Positions 25,454-34,203 of a stretch of DNA of 64,000 bases are shown one piece after another (the first letter of the stretch is position 1; each line of letters starts with the position of its first letter). The notes under the pieces are model-generated. The model was not told the DNA's origin. It ran no database searches and saw only the letters and a list, made by a program, of their open reading frames with translations. Source of the stretch: Terriglobia bacterium (GTDB lineage Bacteria > Acidobacteriota > Terriglobia > Bryobacterales > Bryobacteraceae); NCBI GenBank assembly GCA_021325235.1, contig JAJPHN010000008.1:58704-122703 (forward strand), given 5' to 3'. The translations under genes and the position numbers were made by a program.

Positions 25454-27286
25454 TCAGTTCTGCACGAGGTGCGCCGGCTGGGTATTTACATGAATGAAGA
25501 CCGGCAGCGGTTCGTACTCGCTTACCTTCCGCCGCCAGGTCGTAAAGCCGTCGGAATCCGACGTCTTTTCAAAGCCGAAGCTCGCGAAAAACTCCTTGAC
25601 CATCGCATTCTTGGCGGTAGGGCGATATTGTCCGGTGACGTATTCGGCGCCCAGCTCGCGCGCGTGCTCGAAGATAGCGTTCATGATGGTCTGCTCAACG
25701 CCGCGTTTCAGCACCCGGCAGCTCATGAGCCAGTCCCGGATCGCGAGCTCGTTGCCCGCGTGCTCGGCGATCACGACCGAGATCAGTCCATGGTCACCGA
25801 GGCGATCGGAAAGCGTCGCATAGAGCGGCAGAAACTTCGGGTCCTTTGCAAGCGCAGCGCAATCGGCTTCGCTGCGGCGGTTCGTCATGAGGTTGAATTG
25901 GTTACTGCGCTGCATCAGCTGCGCGATGCGCGGCAGATGGTAAGCGTCGAACGGCGCCAGAGTCATCTGCATGTCGAGCGATTCCAGAAATTCCTCGATG
26001 GATGCGTAGTTACCCTGCTCCTCGCGGCGTGCAGCTTCCAACCGGTACATCTCGGCGCGCTGGAGATCCTCTGCAGAAAATGAAGTCGTCTCGAACAGGT
26101 TCAGCTCGCTGACCGCGCGCACGTAATCGGCCGGGTCTTCCGGCAATTCGGGCACAATTACGCCTGGAACCAGCTCGCGCACCACGTTCCGCTCGAACGG
26201 ATTGTCGTCGAGGAACACCATGGAATCGAAGCCGATGTTCAGAGTCTCGCGAATCTGCCGAATATTTTCGGCTTTATCGGTCCAGTTGGCAACGAAGCAG
26301 GTGATGTGCTCGCGCTTCAGGATCATCTCCGGATGCTTCTCGAAGGGCAGCAGCGCGTTCGCCAGCTCGTTCTTGCTGCAGACGCACAGCAGAATGCCGC
26401 GATTCAGTAGCTCGCGCAGGAAAAGCTGGAACCGGTAAAACGCTTCGCCATCCCCGTGCGAATTAAGCTTTATTCCCTCTACGCCGTCATCACCGATGAC
26501 GCCGCCCCAGAGCGTATTATCCAGATCGAGCACCACGCACTTCACTACCCGGCCTTGCTGAGCCAGTACGATATCGGCGATGTTTTTCGCCACGTAGGGC
26601 AGCGAATCCGGAGCGCAGAGCATCTTCGCCATGTCCCACAGCCGGTCGTCGAACCACTGCCGCCGGCCGATCCACGAAGCGACCGCTTCGATATCGTTGA
26701 TGAGTACCGATCCGTAGCTGCGCGCCTCCTGCGACAGGCGCTCATTAAGGGCGCAGACCACTGAGTAAAACGCTTCGCCGACTTTGCGGTCGAAATTGCC
26801 GAATGTGCGCTCGTAGGGCAGCACAAACGTGGACTGTAGAATAACCGCCCGGCTGCGCGCCTGAATCGCTTCCCAGATGCGCCTGGCTTTCTCGGCGGTC
26901 TGTGCGACAAACTCTTCGCCTTTTCCAGCGCGCTGCCCGAAGCGCATCCGGAGCGCCTGCACCGCGTCCAGCAGTACGATGAAATCCGGCTGGAAACGAT
27001 ACAGCGCCGAATCCGAGTCGTAGGCTTCGAGCTCGACCGCGTCGAACGGCCCTTCATAAACCTCGCAGCTCACGCCCTGCCGGTGCAGCAGAACTCGCAG
27101 AAGCGGAACCAGGTGCTGGGTGGAAACACTGCCGAGCAGGGCCACCCGGACTTTGCGCGATGCCGAGGCCGGATCGAGATGCTTGCTCTCGCGAAGCAAC
27201 TGGACGTAGTTCAATTCCGTGGGACTGGCGGTTGTGGATGGAGCAGGCATTTCGCTGGAAGGCGGCCGAAAGGGACGCTTAACCAT
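25454..27286 (-). CDS. FkbH-like protein (HAD-IIIC family, glyceryl loading)
   Basis: A 610-aa protein with three regions. An N-terminal SGNH-like part (VALLGSVSTQHLVPLLRVLL, FIVLLDAVQAL) comes first. A HAD domain follows with the nucleophile motif VVLDLDNTLWGG (Asp254/Asp256), CSKNE and FLDDNPFERN. A GNAT-like C-terminal region contains LSDRLGDHGLISVV and ISVV...CRVLKRGVEQ. FkbH, BryA and OzmB proteins take 1,3-bisphosphoglycerate, remove phosphate and load D-glycerate onto an ACP. The adjacent ACP supports this reaction here. The ATG at 27286 was chosen; a GTG at 27301 is possible. No polyketide synthase lies nearby; the partner is an MBOAT. Confidence 0.88.
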   Translation of the reverse strand: MVKRPFRPPSSEMPAPSTTASPTELNYVQLLRESKHLDPASASRKVRVALLGSVSTQHLVPLLRVLLHRQGVSCEVYEGPFDAVELEAYDSDSALYRFQPDFIVLLDAVQALRMRFGQRAGKGEEFVAQTAEKARRIWEAIQARSRAVILQSTFVLPYERTFGNFDRKVGEAFYSVVCALNERLSQEARSYGSVLINDIEAVASWIGRRQWFDDRLWDMAKMLCAPDSLPYVAKNIADIVLAQQGRVVKCVVLDLDNTLWGGVIGDDGVEGIKLNSHGDGEAFYRFQLFLRELLNRGILLCVCSKNELANALLPFEKHPEMILKREHITCFVANWTDKAENIRQIRETLNIGFDSMVFLDDNPFERNVVRELVPGVIVPELPEDPADYVRAVSELNLFETTSFSAEDLQRAEMYRLEAARREEQGNYASIEEFLESLDMQMTLAPFDAYHLPRIAQLMQRSNQFNLMTNRRSEADCAALAKDPKFLPLYATLSDRLGDHGLISVVIAEHAGNELAIRDWLMSCRVLKRGVEQTIMNAIFEHARELGAEYVTGQYRPTAKNAMVKEFFASFGFEKTSDSDGFTTWRRKVSEYEPLPVFIHVNTQPAHLVQN

Positions 27287-27326
27287 TGTCCAATGGACCA
27301 CCCCGCTTTCACAAGGAGTAAGAGTA

Positions 27327-27464
27327 ATGCGGGTTACAAAATGCGATGAAAACTCGGTTAAGGTACTCTATACCGCTGGGGTTGATCCCGAAGGCCTGGT
27401 GACGAGTGCGGTCGGCTTCGCGCCGGTAGGATGTGCTCGCCGTAAGCACTCGTGCGTGGCGTAA
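27327..27464 (+). CDS. Possible small protein, 45 aa
   Basis: A short frame starting at ATG 27327 with a good ribosome-binding site (AAGGAG, 8-base spacing). It encodes about 45 residues with three Cys (near KCDE, GCARR and HSCVA). I see no membrane segment and no known family. It lies between the divergent FkbH operon and the metal exporter gene and could be a leader peptide. Support comes only from the ribosome-binding site and an uninterrupted frame. Confidence 0.3.
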   Translation: MRVTKCDENSVKVLYTAGVDPEGLVTSAVGFAPVGCARRKHSCVA

Positions 27465-27496
27465 ATTAGAAGAAGTAGGGTTCCGACCCGGGCACT

Positions 27497-28426
27497 TTGG
27501 CGCACCATCACCATCATTCCCATGGCACCGGCCTGGTGCTTCGTTTTTCACTCGCGGCCACGCTGCTTTTCACCGCTTTTGAGGTCTGGGCGGGCTTGCG
27601 CGCTCATAGCCTTTCCCTGCTCTCGGATGCGGGACACAACTTCACGGATGCGCTTGCGCTGCTGCTTGCCGCGATCGGCGCTTATCTGCAGAGCAAGCCT
27701 CCCGACCAGGTAAAAACCTACGGCTACGGCCGTGCGGGCGTGATTACAGCCTTCTTGAACGCCGCCACGCTGATTGTCATTTCGCTGGTCATTTTCTGGG
27801 AAGCGGGAACGCGCCTGCTCCATCCCGAGCCGCTTAACGACCGCATTATGCTATGGGTCGCGGCAGCTGCTCTCGTGTTGAACACGGGAATCGTGATCGC
27901 GCTGAATCGCGGGCAAAAGGGCGATATCAATCTGCGGGCTGCCATGCTGCATATGGCGGGCGATGCGATCGGCGCGGTCGCCATCATCCTGGGCGCGCTG
28001 GCGATTCACTACACCGGGCTAAGCTGGATCGACCCCGCGCTCTCCATCCTGCTTGGCCTGTTCATTCTGTATACCGCCTGGGACATCACGCGCGAGTCGG
28101 GCAATATCCTGTTGGAAGGCTTGCCACGCGGCATCGAACTGCGTAAGGTCACCGATGCTATGGGCGCGGTCGAGGGCGTGATCGACGTCCACGACCTGCA
28201 CATCTGGAGCCTCGGGTCGAGCACCCACGCGCTTAGCTCACATGTCCTGATTGACGACATGCCACCTTCCTCGAGTGCGCGCATTCTCAAACGGCTCAAT
28301 GAAGTCCTGCACGGCTTCGGGATCAATCACTCGACCATTCAGTTCGAACATATGCCTTGCGGCATGTCCGAGCGCGGCTGCCGTCCGACTCCGGGCCACG
28401 CGCATGATCACGACCACGCGCATTAA
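27497..28426 (+). CDS. Cation diffusion facilitator (CzcD/ZitB-like)
   Basis: A 309-aa inner-membrane metal/proton antiporter exporting Zn2+, Co2+ or similar ions. It has six predicted membrane segments. The metal site is in LLSDAGHNFTDALAL (HxxxD, segment II) and AAMLHMAGDAIGAV (HxxxD, segment V). A cytoplasmic C-terminal domain contains VEGVIDVHDLHIWSLGS. Both ends are His-rich: the N-terminus reads AHHHHHSHG and the C-terminus HAHDHDHAH, likely metal-collecting. The start is TTG at 27497. The ribosome-binding site is weak. Confidence 0.95.
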   Translation: MAHHHHHSHGTGLVLRFSLAATLLFTAFEVWAGLRAHSLSLLSDAGHNFTDALALLLAAIGAYLQSKPPDQVKTYGYGRAGVITAFLNAATLIVISLVIFWEAGTRLLHPEPLNDRIMLWVAAAALVLNTGIVIALNRGQKGDINLRAAMLHMAGDAIGAVAIILGALAIHYTGLSWIDPALSILLGLFILYTAWDITRESGNILLEGLPRGIELRKVTDAMGAVEGVIDVHDLHIWSLGSSTHALSSHVLIDDMPPSSSARILKRLNEVLHGFGINHSTIQFEHMPCGMSERGCRPTPGHAHDHDHAH

Positions 28427-28473
28427 GAGCTGCGAGCGTCCGTGTTGCTGGGGTGTTTAACGCAGGACAGAAA

Positions 28474-31122
28474 TTACTCTGCTCGCAGCGCGATGACCGG
28501 ATCGATGCGCGACGCGCGCCTGGCCGGGAGGTATCCCGCGAGCAGAGCGACGGCGAACATGGAGAAGAGCGCCAGAAGAAACGTCCAGGGGTCCCGGTAG
28601 GTAACCCCGAACAACAGACTGTGCACGGCTCGCGCGAGCAGGAATGCTGCAAGCGCACCGATGGACAGGCCGGCCGCTGCCAGACCAAGCGTCTGCATGA
28701 CGATCTGTCCACGGACTCGTCCCGCCTGGGCACCGAGAGCCATACGAATGCCGATCTCCTGGGTCCGGCGCGCGACGGAGTAGGAGATCAGGGCATAAAT
28801 TCCAAGCGTCACGAGAAGAAGGGCGAAGGCGGCGAATCCGGCCAGCACGACCGCAATGAGACGCCTCGGGGAAACTGCTCGCTGCACTAGCTCCGTTAAA
28901 GGACTCATACTCTTGTGCGGCAAGTCGGGAATCAGCGGGCGCAAAGCCTCTTCCACGCGCTCTGAGAGCACCGCCAAAGGCAGATTCGAGCGCACAACCA
29001 GATCGACGGAGCCCCAATCGTCGCATTGGCGGATCGGCAGGTACATCTCGGAGCCCGAGCCTTGTTCGAGCGCGATGTGACGCACGTCGCCCACCACCCC
29101 CACGACCTCGCGGTCGGCACCGCAATCGCCCGCTACGATCTTGCCGATGGCATCCTCGCCGGGCCATAGCGTCCGCGCCATGCTCTCATTGATGAGGATT
29201 ACGGACCTAGCCCCTTTATCGCGGTCGCGTTCGCTGAAGTCCCGGCCCTCCTTTAATGGAATCCCGAGCGCGCTCAGATAGCCCTCACTCACCACGCGAA
29301 CGAAGGCTCCCGGATACTCACCCTCCTTGTACTGTTTTCCTTTCGCTCCGGCACCCCAGCTCCGGTTGTGCCCCAGCGGCAGAACATCGCTCAGTCCTGC
29401 CGCCTTGACGCCTGGAATCGATTTAGCCCGGCGCAGGACCTCATCGAAATAAGCGTTTTGCTGCTCCTGCGTCTTATACTGCCCGTTCGGATCGACCCGC
29501 CAGGCGGCGGCGCTTTCGGGACGAAAGCCCGGATCTACCTCCAGGAGCCGAACAAAACTCCGCAGAAACAAACCCGCCGCGACAAGCAACACACAAGCCA
29601 GCGCCATTTCAAGTACGACAAGCGCCGCACGCGTCCAGACGTGTCCCTTGATTTCACTCGCCCCGCGCTGTCCCATGGTGGATGTAAGGGAAAGAGACGC
29701 GGTCTGCAGTGCGGGCGCAATGCCGACAATGACTCCAGTCAGAATCGCTGCCAAAGCCGTAAAGCAGAGCACTTCCGAATTGACGCTCACTTTGCTGAGC
29801 AGCGGGATGTTGAATGCATGCAGATGTGAGACCGCGCGAGTTCCAGCAAGAGTGAGGGCCAAGCCGAGCAGCGCGCCGGCACAACTGAGCAGCAGGCTCT
29901 CGGTCAATAGCTGCCGGGCAAGCCGCATTCTGGCCGCGCCGAGCGCGATTCGAACCGCGATCTCTCGCTGGCGCGAAGCTGTGCGCGCCAGCAACAGGTT
30001 CGAAAGATTCGCGCAGACGATCAACATCATCACGACCACTGCCGAGCCCAAAACGGCCAGCGCCGGACGCACTCGGCCGCGGATGTGGTCTGCGAGGAAG
30101 CTCAGTTTCGGGTCGAGCCCGTTGCCATGAGGATTTTCACGGCTGATCTGCAGCCCGAGCAGATCAGCTTCCGCCTGTGCTTTCTTTAGCTCTGCGTCCG
30201 GTTTCAAACGGCCGACCACGGCCAGCGTATTACCCCATTTATCGGTTTCCTTGGTCAGCGGAAACGGACTGAACAGATCGATCTGTGTTCCCGGCGCAAA
30301 GATCGCCGCGAAATCGAAGGACTCGGGCAAAATACCGACAATCGTGGTGGCGGTGTCGTTCAGCCGAATCGCGCGGCCGATCACGGACGGATCGGATCCG
30401 AATCGCCGTACCCACAGCCCGTGGCTCAACATCACAACGCTCGGGCCGTTCCATTTGCATTCGTCCGCCGTGAACGGCTTTCCGAGCATGGGCTTGATTC
30501 CCAGCAGCGGAAAGAAGTTGCAGGAGACGGGAACCGTGCTCAGACGTTCCGGTTCGCCATTGCCGCTCAGTCGACTGTCGCCGGTTCCGTAGAAGGCGTA
30601 ATATCCCGCGATGTCTGAAAACGATCTGTTGCGCTCGCGGAAATCCAGCATGCGCCCGACCTGCAGCGTCGCGCCCGAAAGGTCACCTTCCGTTTTGGTA
30701 CGGTTCGCAATCCAGACGAGCCGGCTCGGATCGCGAAACGGCAGCGGCTTGGCCAGCAGCGCGTCGACGATGCTGAAGACGGTAGCGCTCGCAGCAATGC
30801 CCAATCCGATGATCAGAATGGCAAACGTTGCAAATCCACGATCGCGACGAAGAGTACGCAGGGCATAGCGGAGATCCTGCGCGATGCTCTCCAGGGTCGG
30901 CAATCCGCGCGCATCCCGCTGTTCCTCACGGGCTTGCTCCAGACCACCTATGCGGATCATCGCCTTACGCCTCGCTTCCTCGCGCGTCATTCCGCGCCTC
31001 AGATTCTCCTCGATTGCCAGCTCAACGTGCGACGCGAGTTCGGCATCAAGATCCTCTTCGAGCTGGTTTTTCTGAAACAGCGCCCGCGCCTTTTCGAGCA
31101 ACTCGCGCCACCCGTATCTCAC
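28474..31122 (-). CDS. Duplicated orphan permease (ADOP, MacB/FtsX-like)
   Basis: An 882-aa permease. An N-terminal cytoplasmic helical region (LEEDLDAELASHVELAIEENLRRGMTREEAR type) is followed by two MacB periplasmic core/FtsX units. The FtsX membrane blocks contain LSNLLLARTASRQREIAVRIALGAARMRL (first) and SYSVARRTQEIGIRMALGAQAGRV (second). No ATPase gene is adjacent, as is usual for this acidobacterial family. The start is GTG at 31122, overlapping the PadR stop (GTGA), with AAGGAG 5-6 bases upstream. PadR control of such permeases is a recurrent acidobacterial arrangement. The substrate is unknown. Confidence 0.9.
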   Translation of the reverse strand: MRYGWRELLEKARALFQKNQLEEDLDAELASHVELAIEENLRRGMTREEARRKAMIRIGGLEQAREEQRDARGLPTLESIAQDLRYALRTLRRDRGFATFAILIIGLGIAASATVFSIVDALLAKPLPFRDPSRLVWIANRTKTEGDLSGATLQVGRMLDFRERNRSFSDIAGYYAFYGTGDSRLSGNGEPERLSTVPVSCNFFPLLGIKPMLGKPFTADECKWNGPSVVMLSHGLWVRRFGSDPSVIGRAIRLNDTATTIVGILPESFDFAAIFAPGTQIDLFSPFPLTKETDKWGNTLAVVGRLKPDAELKKAQAEADLLGLQISRENPHGNGLDPKLSFLADHIRGRVRPALAVLGSAVVVMMLIVCANLSNLLLARTASRQREIAVRIALGAARMRLARQLLTESLLLSCAGALLGLALTLAGTRAVSHLHAFNIPLLSKVSVNSEVLCFTALAAILTGVIVGIAPALQTASLSLTSTMGQRGASEIKGHVWTRAALVVLEMALACVLLVAAGLFLRSFVRLLEVDPGFRPESAAAWRVDPNGQYKTQEQQNAYFDEVLRRAKSIPGVKAAGLSDVLPLGHNRSWGAGAKGKQYKEGEYPGAFVRVVSEGYLSALGIPLKEGRDFSERDRDKGARSVILINESMARTLWPGEDAIGKIVAGDCGADREVVGVVGDVRHIALEQGSGSEMYLPIRQCDDWGSVDLVVRSNLPLAVLSERVEEALRPLIPDLPHKSMSPLTELVQRAVSPRRLIAVVLAGFAAFALLLVTLGIYALISYSVARRTQEIGIRMALGAQAGRVRGQIVMQTLGLAAAGLSIGALAAFLLARAVHSLLFGVTYRDPWTFLLALFSMFAVALLAGYLPARRASRIDPVIALRAE

Positions 31123-31472
31123 TGCTTCTCTCCTTCGGCCATCGCCAGGACCCGGCTCATCACGTCACTTAAACGCTGCCAGTGGGCCGTATCCGCAGCG
31201 AGTTGAGCCCGACCCTTCTTGGTGATCGAGTAATATTTCGCTTTCCGGTTGTTGTCAGAAATGCCCCACTCAGCCGCAATCCAGCCGCGCTGTTGAAGGC
31301 GGATCAGCGAGGCGTAGATCGTTCCCTGATTCAGCAGAATCTGCTCACCGCTGACCTGCTCGATCCGCCTCGCGATGCCGTAACCATGCGTGGGACCGAG
31401 CGCCACGAGCGTCTGCAGCACCATCAGGTCGAGCGTGCCCTGTAAGAGATCCAATTTGTCCTTATGTGGCAT
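31119..31472 (-). CDS. PadR-family transcriptional regulator
   Basis: A 117-aa winged-helix repressor of the short PadR subfamily. It has LLQGTLDLMVLQTLVALGPTHGYGIARRI (helix-turn-helix), then LLNQGTIYASLIRLQQRGWIAAEWG (recognition helix and wing) and the C-terminal dimer helix GRAQLAADTAHWQRLSDVM. It is translationally coupled to the ADOP permease it presumably controls. The ATG at 31472 lies inside an ATGT-N9-ACAT palindrome, which suggests autoregulation. A GTG at 31478 is an alternative start. Confidence 0.92.
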   Translation of the reverse strand: MPHKDKLDLLQGTLDLMVLQTLVALGPTHGYGIARRIEQVSGEQILLNQGTIYASLIRLQQRGWIAAEWGISDNNRKAKYYSITKKGRAQLAADTAHWQRLSDVMSRVLAMAEGEKQ

Positions 31473-31480
31473 TACCACAT
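31464..31480. promoter_or_regulatory. Candidate PadR operator (ATGT-N9-ACAT palindrome)
   Basis: A perfect inverted repeat ATGTGG-N5-CCACAT covers the PadR start codon. PadR/LmrR operators typically contain ATGT and ACAT half-sites about 8 bases apart; here the spacer is 9. Its position would block both promoter clearance and translation start, consistent with autorepression. This is inferred from sequence only. Confidence 0.5.
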
Positions 31481-31612
31481 CAGCCTATCACAATTCGCTG
31501 TGGCCCTCCCACAGGAGCACGAAATCGCCCATGCGCGTGAAGCATTCCCGAGTCGCCGATAATGGGAAACGCATCCAAGCAACTGCAATTCTTTGCCTTA
31601 GAGGAGCAACAT

Positions 31613-32158
31613 ATGCCGAACCAGTATCAGATCGATCCGGCTCATTCGAGCGTGCAGTTCAGTGTTCGCCACTTGATGATGTCCAATGTGCGCGGCTCGT
31701 TCACGGGTGTACAGGGCACCGTTACGGTCGACCCAGCCCATCCCGAGCAGGGCAGCGTGCAGGCCGAAATCGATGTCAATACCATTGCCACGAACGATGA
31801 AAAGCGCGATGCGCACCTCAAATCGGCCGATTTCTTCGATGCCGCGCAATATCCGAAGATGACCTTCCGCAGTACCCGGATCGAGAAAACCGGATCGAAT
31901 AGCTATCGCGTGACGGGCGATCTAACCATCCATGGCGTGACAAAACCGATCACGCTGGACGTGGATGAAGTCACCGAAGAAGCCAAGGACCCCTGGGGTC
32001 ACACCCGGATCGGCGCGGCAGCCAAAGCGAAACTGAAACGCAGCGATTTCGGCCTTACCTGGAACGCGCCGCTCGAAACTGGCGGCTTCCTGGTCGGCGA
32101 CGACGTGAAACTCGACTTCGAACTCGAATTCGTGAAGGCGCAGAGCGCAGCCGCCTGA
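31613..32158 (+). CDS. YceI-family protein
   Basis: A 181-aa lipocalin-like beta-barrel protein that binds isoprenoids or similar lipids. The family pattern is complete: YQIDPAHSSVQFSVRHLMMSNVRGSF, TVTVDPAHPEQGSVQAEIDV, NDEKRDAHLKSADFFDAAQYP, TGDLTIHGVTKPITLDV and the end KLKRSDFGLTW. There is no signal peptide, so it is probably cytoplasmic. The ATG at 31613 is chosen because GAGGAG lies six bases upstream; the frame extends to 31562 without a site. It is divergent from PadR. Confidence 0.95.
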   Translation: MPNQYQIDPAHSSVQFSVRHLMMSNVRGSFTGVQGTVTVDPAHPEQGSVQAEIDVNTIATNDEKRDAHLKSADFFDAAQYPKMTFRSTRIEKTGSNSYRVTGDLTIHGVTKPITLDVDEVTEEAKDPWGHTRIGAAAKAKLKRSDFGLTWNAPLETGGFLVGDDVKLDFELEFVKAQSAAA

Positions 32159-32161
32159 TCT

Positions 32162-33238
32162 TTAGGCCGCTTTCTTCACCTTGATCTTTTTCTGGGTGTT
32201 GAGCAGCGCGATCACGATCTGCTCATAGAGCTCGCTGCGCGGCTTGCCCTGAAACTGTTCGGCAAGCCGCCGCAAATTTCCAGCCGAATAGCATTCCATA
32301 ACGGCCGGATGAATGTAGTACTTCTTGCAGGTCGCCGGCTTGTTTCCCAGCTTGCCCGCCACTTCCTTCACGACGTCCACCAGCACCGCCTTGGTCTCCG
32401 GATCGCCATTGTCGAGACACTTCTCGAGCAGGTACTCGATGGCCAGGCAGGTGCCGCCCCAGGTGCGAAAGTCCTTGGCCGTGAAATCGCCGCCGCTGAT
32501 CGCGCGCAGGTATTCGTTCACATCGCCCGATTCGATTGTCTGCGGATTGCCGTCCTCGTCCAGATACTGAAAGAGGGCGCTCCCCGGGATCTCGCGGCAC
32601 TTTTTAATGATCCGCGCCAGGCGTTTGTCATGCATCACGATCTCGTGCTGCTGATGGCTCTTGCCCTTGAAGCGAAACTTGAGGGTGTCGCCCAGCACCT
32701 GTACGTGCTGGTTGCGCAGTGTGGTCAGGCCAAACGAATTGTTCTGCTCCACGTACTCTTCGTTGCCGACGCGGATGTAGGTGGTCTCGAGCAAGCGCAC
32801 GATCGCGGCCAGAATCTTTCGCTTCGGCATACCCTGCCGAGCCAGGTCCCGCGTGACGGTCTTGCGAATTCGAGTCAGCGCTTTCCCGAAGGCTTTCATG
32901 CGATCGAACTTCACCAGATCGCGCACGTGCCGGTATTGCGGATGATAACGATACTGCTTGCGTCCGCGGTCGTCCCAGCCGACGGCCTGGATATGGGCAT
33001 TCGCGTGAGGGCTGATCCACACCGAACTCCAGCCTGGTGGAATGACCAGACTCTTGATGCGTTCAAGAACGGCTTCATCGGTGACGGGCTGGTCGTCCGG
33101 ACCGATATAGGCGAATCCGTTGCCCGCCCGGCGTCTGCGGATTCCGGCACCTTTCGGAATCGCGTACCGCAGCCCGGCAATCTGCGCCGATTTTACTTCA
33201 TCCGGAACACCGGGAACCGTAGGCGAGGCGACACCCAT
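32162..33238 (-). CDS. DNA topoisomerase IB (poxvirus type)
   Basis: A 358-aa type IB topoisomerase. It relaxes supercoils through a 3'-phosphotyrosyl intermediate. Family parts seen are IPPGWSSVWISP, HIQAVGWDDRGRKQYRYHP, RVGNEEYVEQNNSFGLTTL (with catalytic Arg), FRFKGKS, a late Arg region, and the C-terminal CKKYYIHPAV with the nucleophile Tyr. The ATG at 33238 is preferred over TTG at 33244; neither has a strong ribosome-binding site. It is convergent with the YceI gene, three bases apart. Confidence 0.95.
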   Translation of the reverse strand: MGVASPTVPGVPDEVKSAQIAGLRYAIPKGAGIRRRRAGNGFAYIGPDDQPVTDEAVLERIKSLVIPPGWSSVWISPHANAHIQAVGWDDRGRKQYRYHPQYRHVRDLVKFDRMKAFGKALTRIRKTVTRDLARQGMPKRKILAAIVRLLETTYIRVGNEEYVEQNNSFGLTTLRNQHVQVLGDTLKFRFKGKSHQQHEIVMHDKRLARIIKKCREIPGSALFQYLDEDGNPQTIESGDVNEYLRAISGGDFTAKDFRTWGGTCLAIEYLLEKCLDNGDPETKAVLVDVVKEVAGKLGNKPATCKKYYIHPAVMECYSAGNLRRLAEQFQGKPRSELYEQIVIALLNTQKKIKVKKAA

Positions 33239-33284
33239 CCACAATTTGGATGCACAAAGCCCTCCGCGTAGTACTCAAAATCTC

Positions 33285-33313
33285 TTGACAATCCAGCTGC
33301 TTTCCCCCAGAAT
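33285..33313 (+). promoter_or_regulatory. Sigma70-type promoter for the PEP-CTERM gene
   Basis: A perfect -35 box TTGACA (33285-33290), 17-bp spacer and -10-like CAGAAT (33308-33313) lie 24 bp upstream of the start at 33337. The arrangement matches the housekeeping sigma consensus. It has not been tested. Confidence 0.6.
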
Positions 33314-33336
33314 CGCTTGGCAGTAGGAGGCAAGGC

Positions 33337-34161
33337 ATGCTCTTTTTCAGAACCGCTCGGTTAGCGGCAGCAACTCTGGTCGCGACTTGGCTCGCTTCCG
33401 CGGCTTACGCATCAAGCTTGAGCGCTTACGACGATGCTCTGTTTTCTTATTCGAGCGCGCCCTACATCGTTCACTTCTGCGGCTACAGCCCCGCCCCGTG
33501 TGTCGGCACGCAAGCGCTTCCCAACACATCGCTTGTCGCCAGTTACGATACCTACGCCAGCGCTCCCGCTTACGGTGTTTACAAGGCATACGGCTCCATG
33601 TCATTGAGTCCCGGTCCAGCCTCCACCGGTCGAGTCTTTCAAACAGTGGCCGCGGGCGGTGTCGCGGTTTCCGACGATACGCTCACGTTCTCAGGTCGGC
33701 CCACCGGCACACCGGGCACCTTCACGGTCGGCTTCACCATTTCCGGCTCGTCTTCCACTACGACCGGAAACGCTGCCGGCTACGGTCTCTGGGTGTATGT
33801 CGTCAACACTAATCAAACTTACACAATTTCCGATAACGAGGGGATCGCGACCAATCCAGTTATTCCGATGCAATTCGGAGTTCCGATTCACATCCAGACA
33901 AATTTCAGCGCGCAGGCGACCATCGTCACCCTGGCAGTGGGCTCATCTGCTCTTGCCGATTACTCCGATACCGCGGTTCTTTCGAGCATCGCTGTTTACG
34001 ACCAGAATGGGAATAGAGTTCCGGTAGACATTGTGTCCAAATCGGGCACGGTCTACACAAGCGACGGCGTGGTCCCGGAACCTGGTGAGTTCTTACTGCT
34101 CTTCTGCGCACTCGGATGGCTCGCGCTTGTAAAACGTCCGTTCTCCGAACGCGCCGAATGA
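33337..34161 (+). CDS. PEP-CTERM domain protein
   Basis: A 274-aa exported protein. The N-terminal signal peptide is LAAATLVATWLASAAYAS. The middle part is Ser/Thr/Gly-rich and beta-strand-like, without a known catalytic motif. The C-terminus is a PEP-CTERM sorting signal: VVPEPGEFL, a hydrophobic helix and a short basic end (VKRPFSERAE). Such proteins are processed by exosortase and linked to exopolysaccharide biology. No exosortase gene lies in the window. The ATG has AGGAGG six bases upstream and a good promoter. Confidence 0.85.
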   Translation: MLFFRTARLAAATLVATWLASAAYASSLSAYDDALFSYSSAPYIVHFCGYSPAPCVGTQALPNTSLVASYDTYASAPAYGVYKAYGSMSLSPGPASTGRVFQTVAAGGVAVSDDTLTFSGRPTGTPGTFTVGFTISGSSSTTTGNAAGYGLWVYVVNTNQTYTISDNEGIATNPVIPMQFGVPIHIQTNFSAQATIVTLAVGSSALADYSDTAVLSSIAVYDQNGNRVPVDIVSKSGTVYTSDGVVPEPGEFLLLFCALGWLALVKRPFSERAE

Positions 34162-34203
34162 TCGCTGTGCGTCGGATCCAGTGAATCCGGTGCTAAACCC
34201 TTT

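Noticed and set aside
34173..34189. Terminator hairpin between the PEP-CTERM and HIT genes
   Set aside because: Only a 5-bp stem with a 7-nt loop and no U tract; too weak to support.
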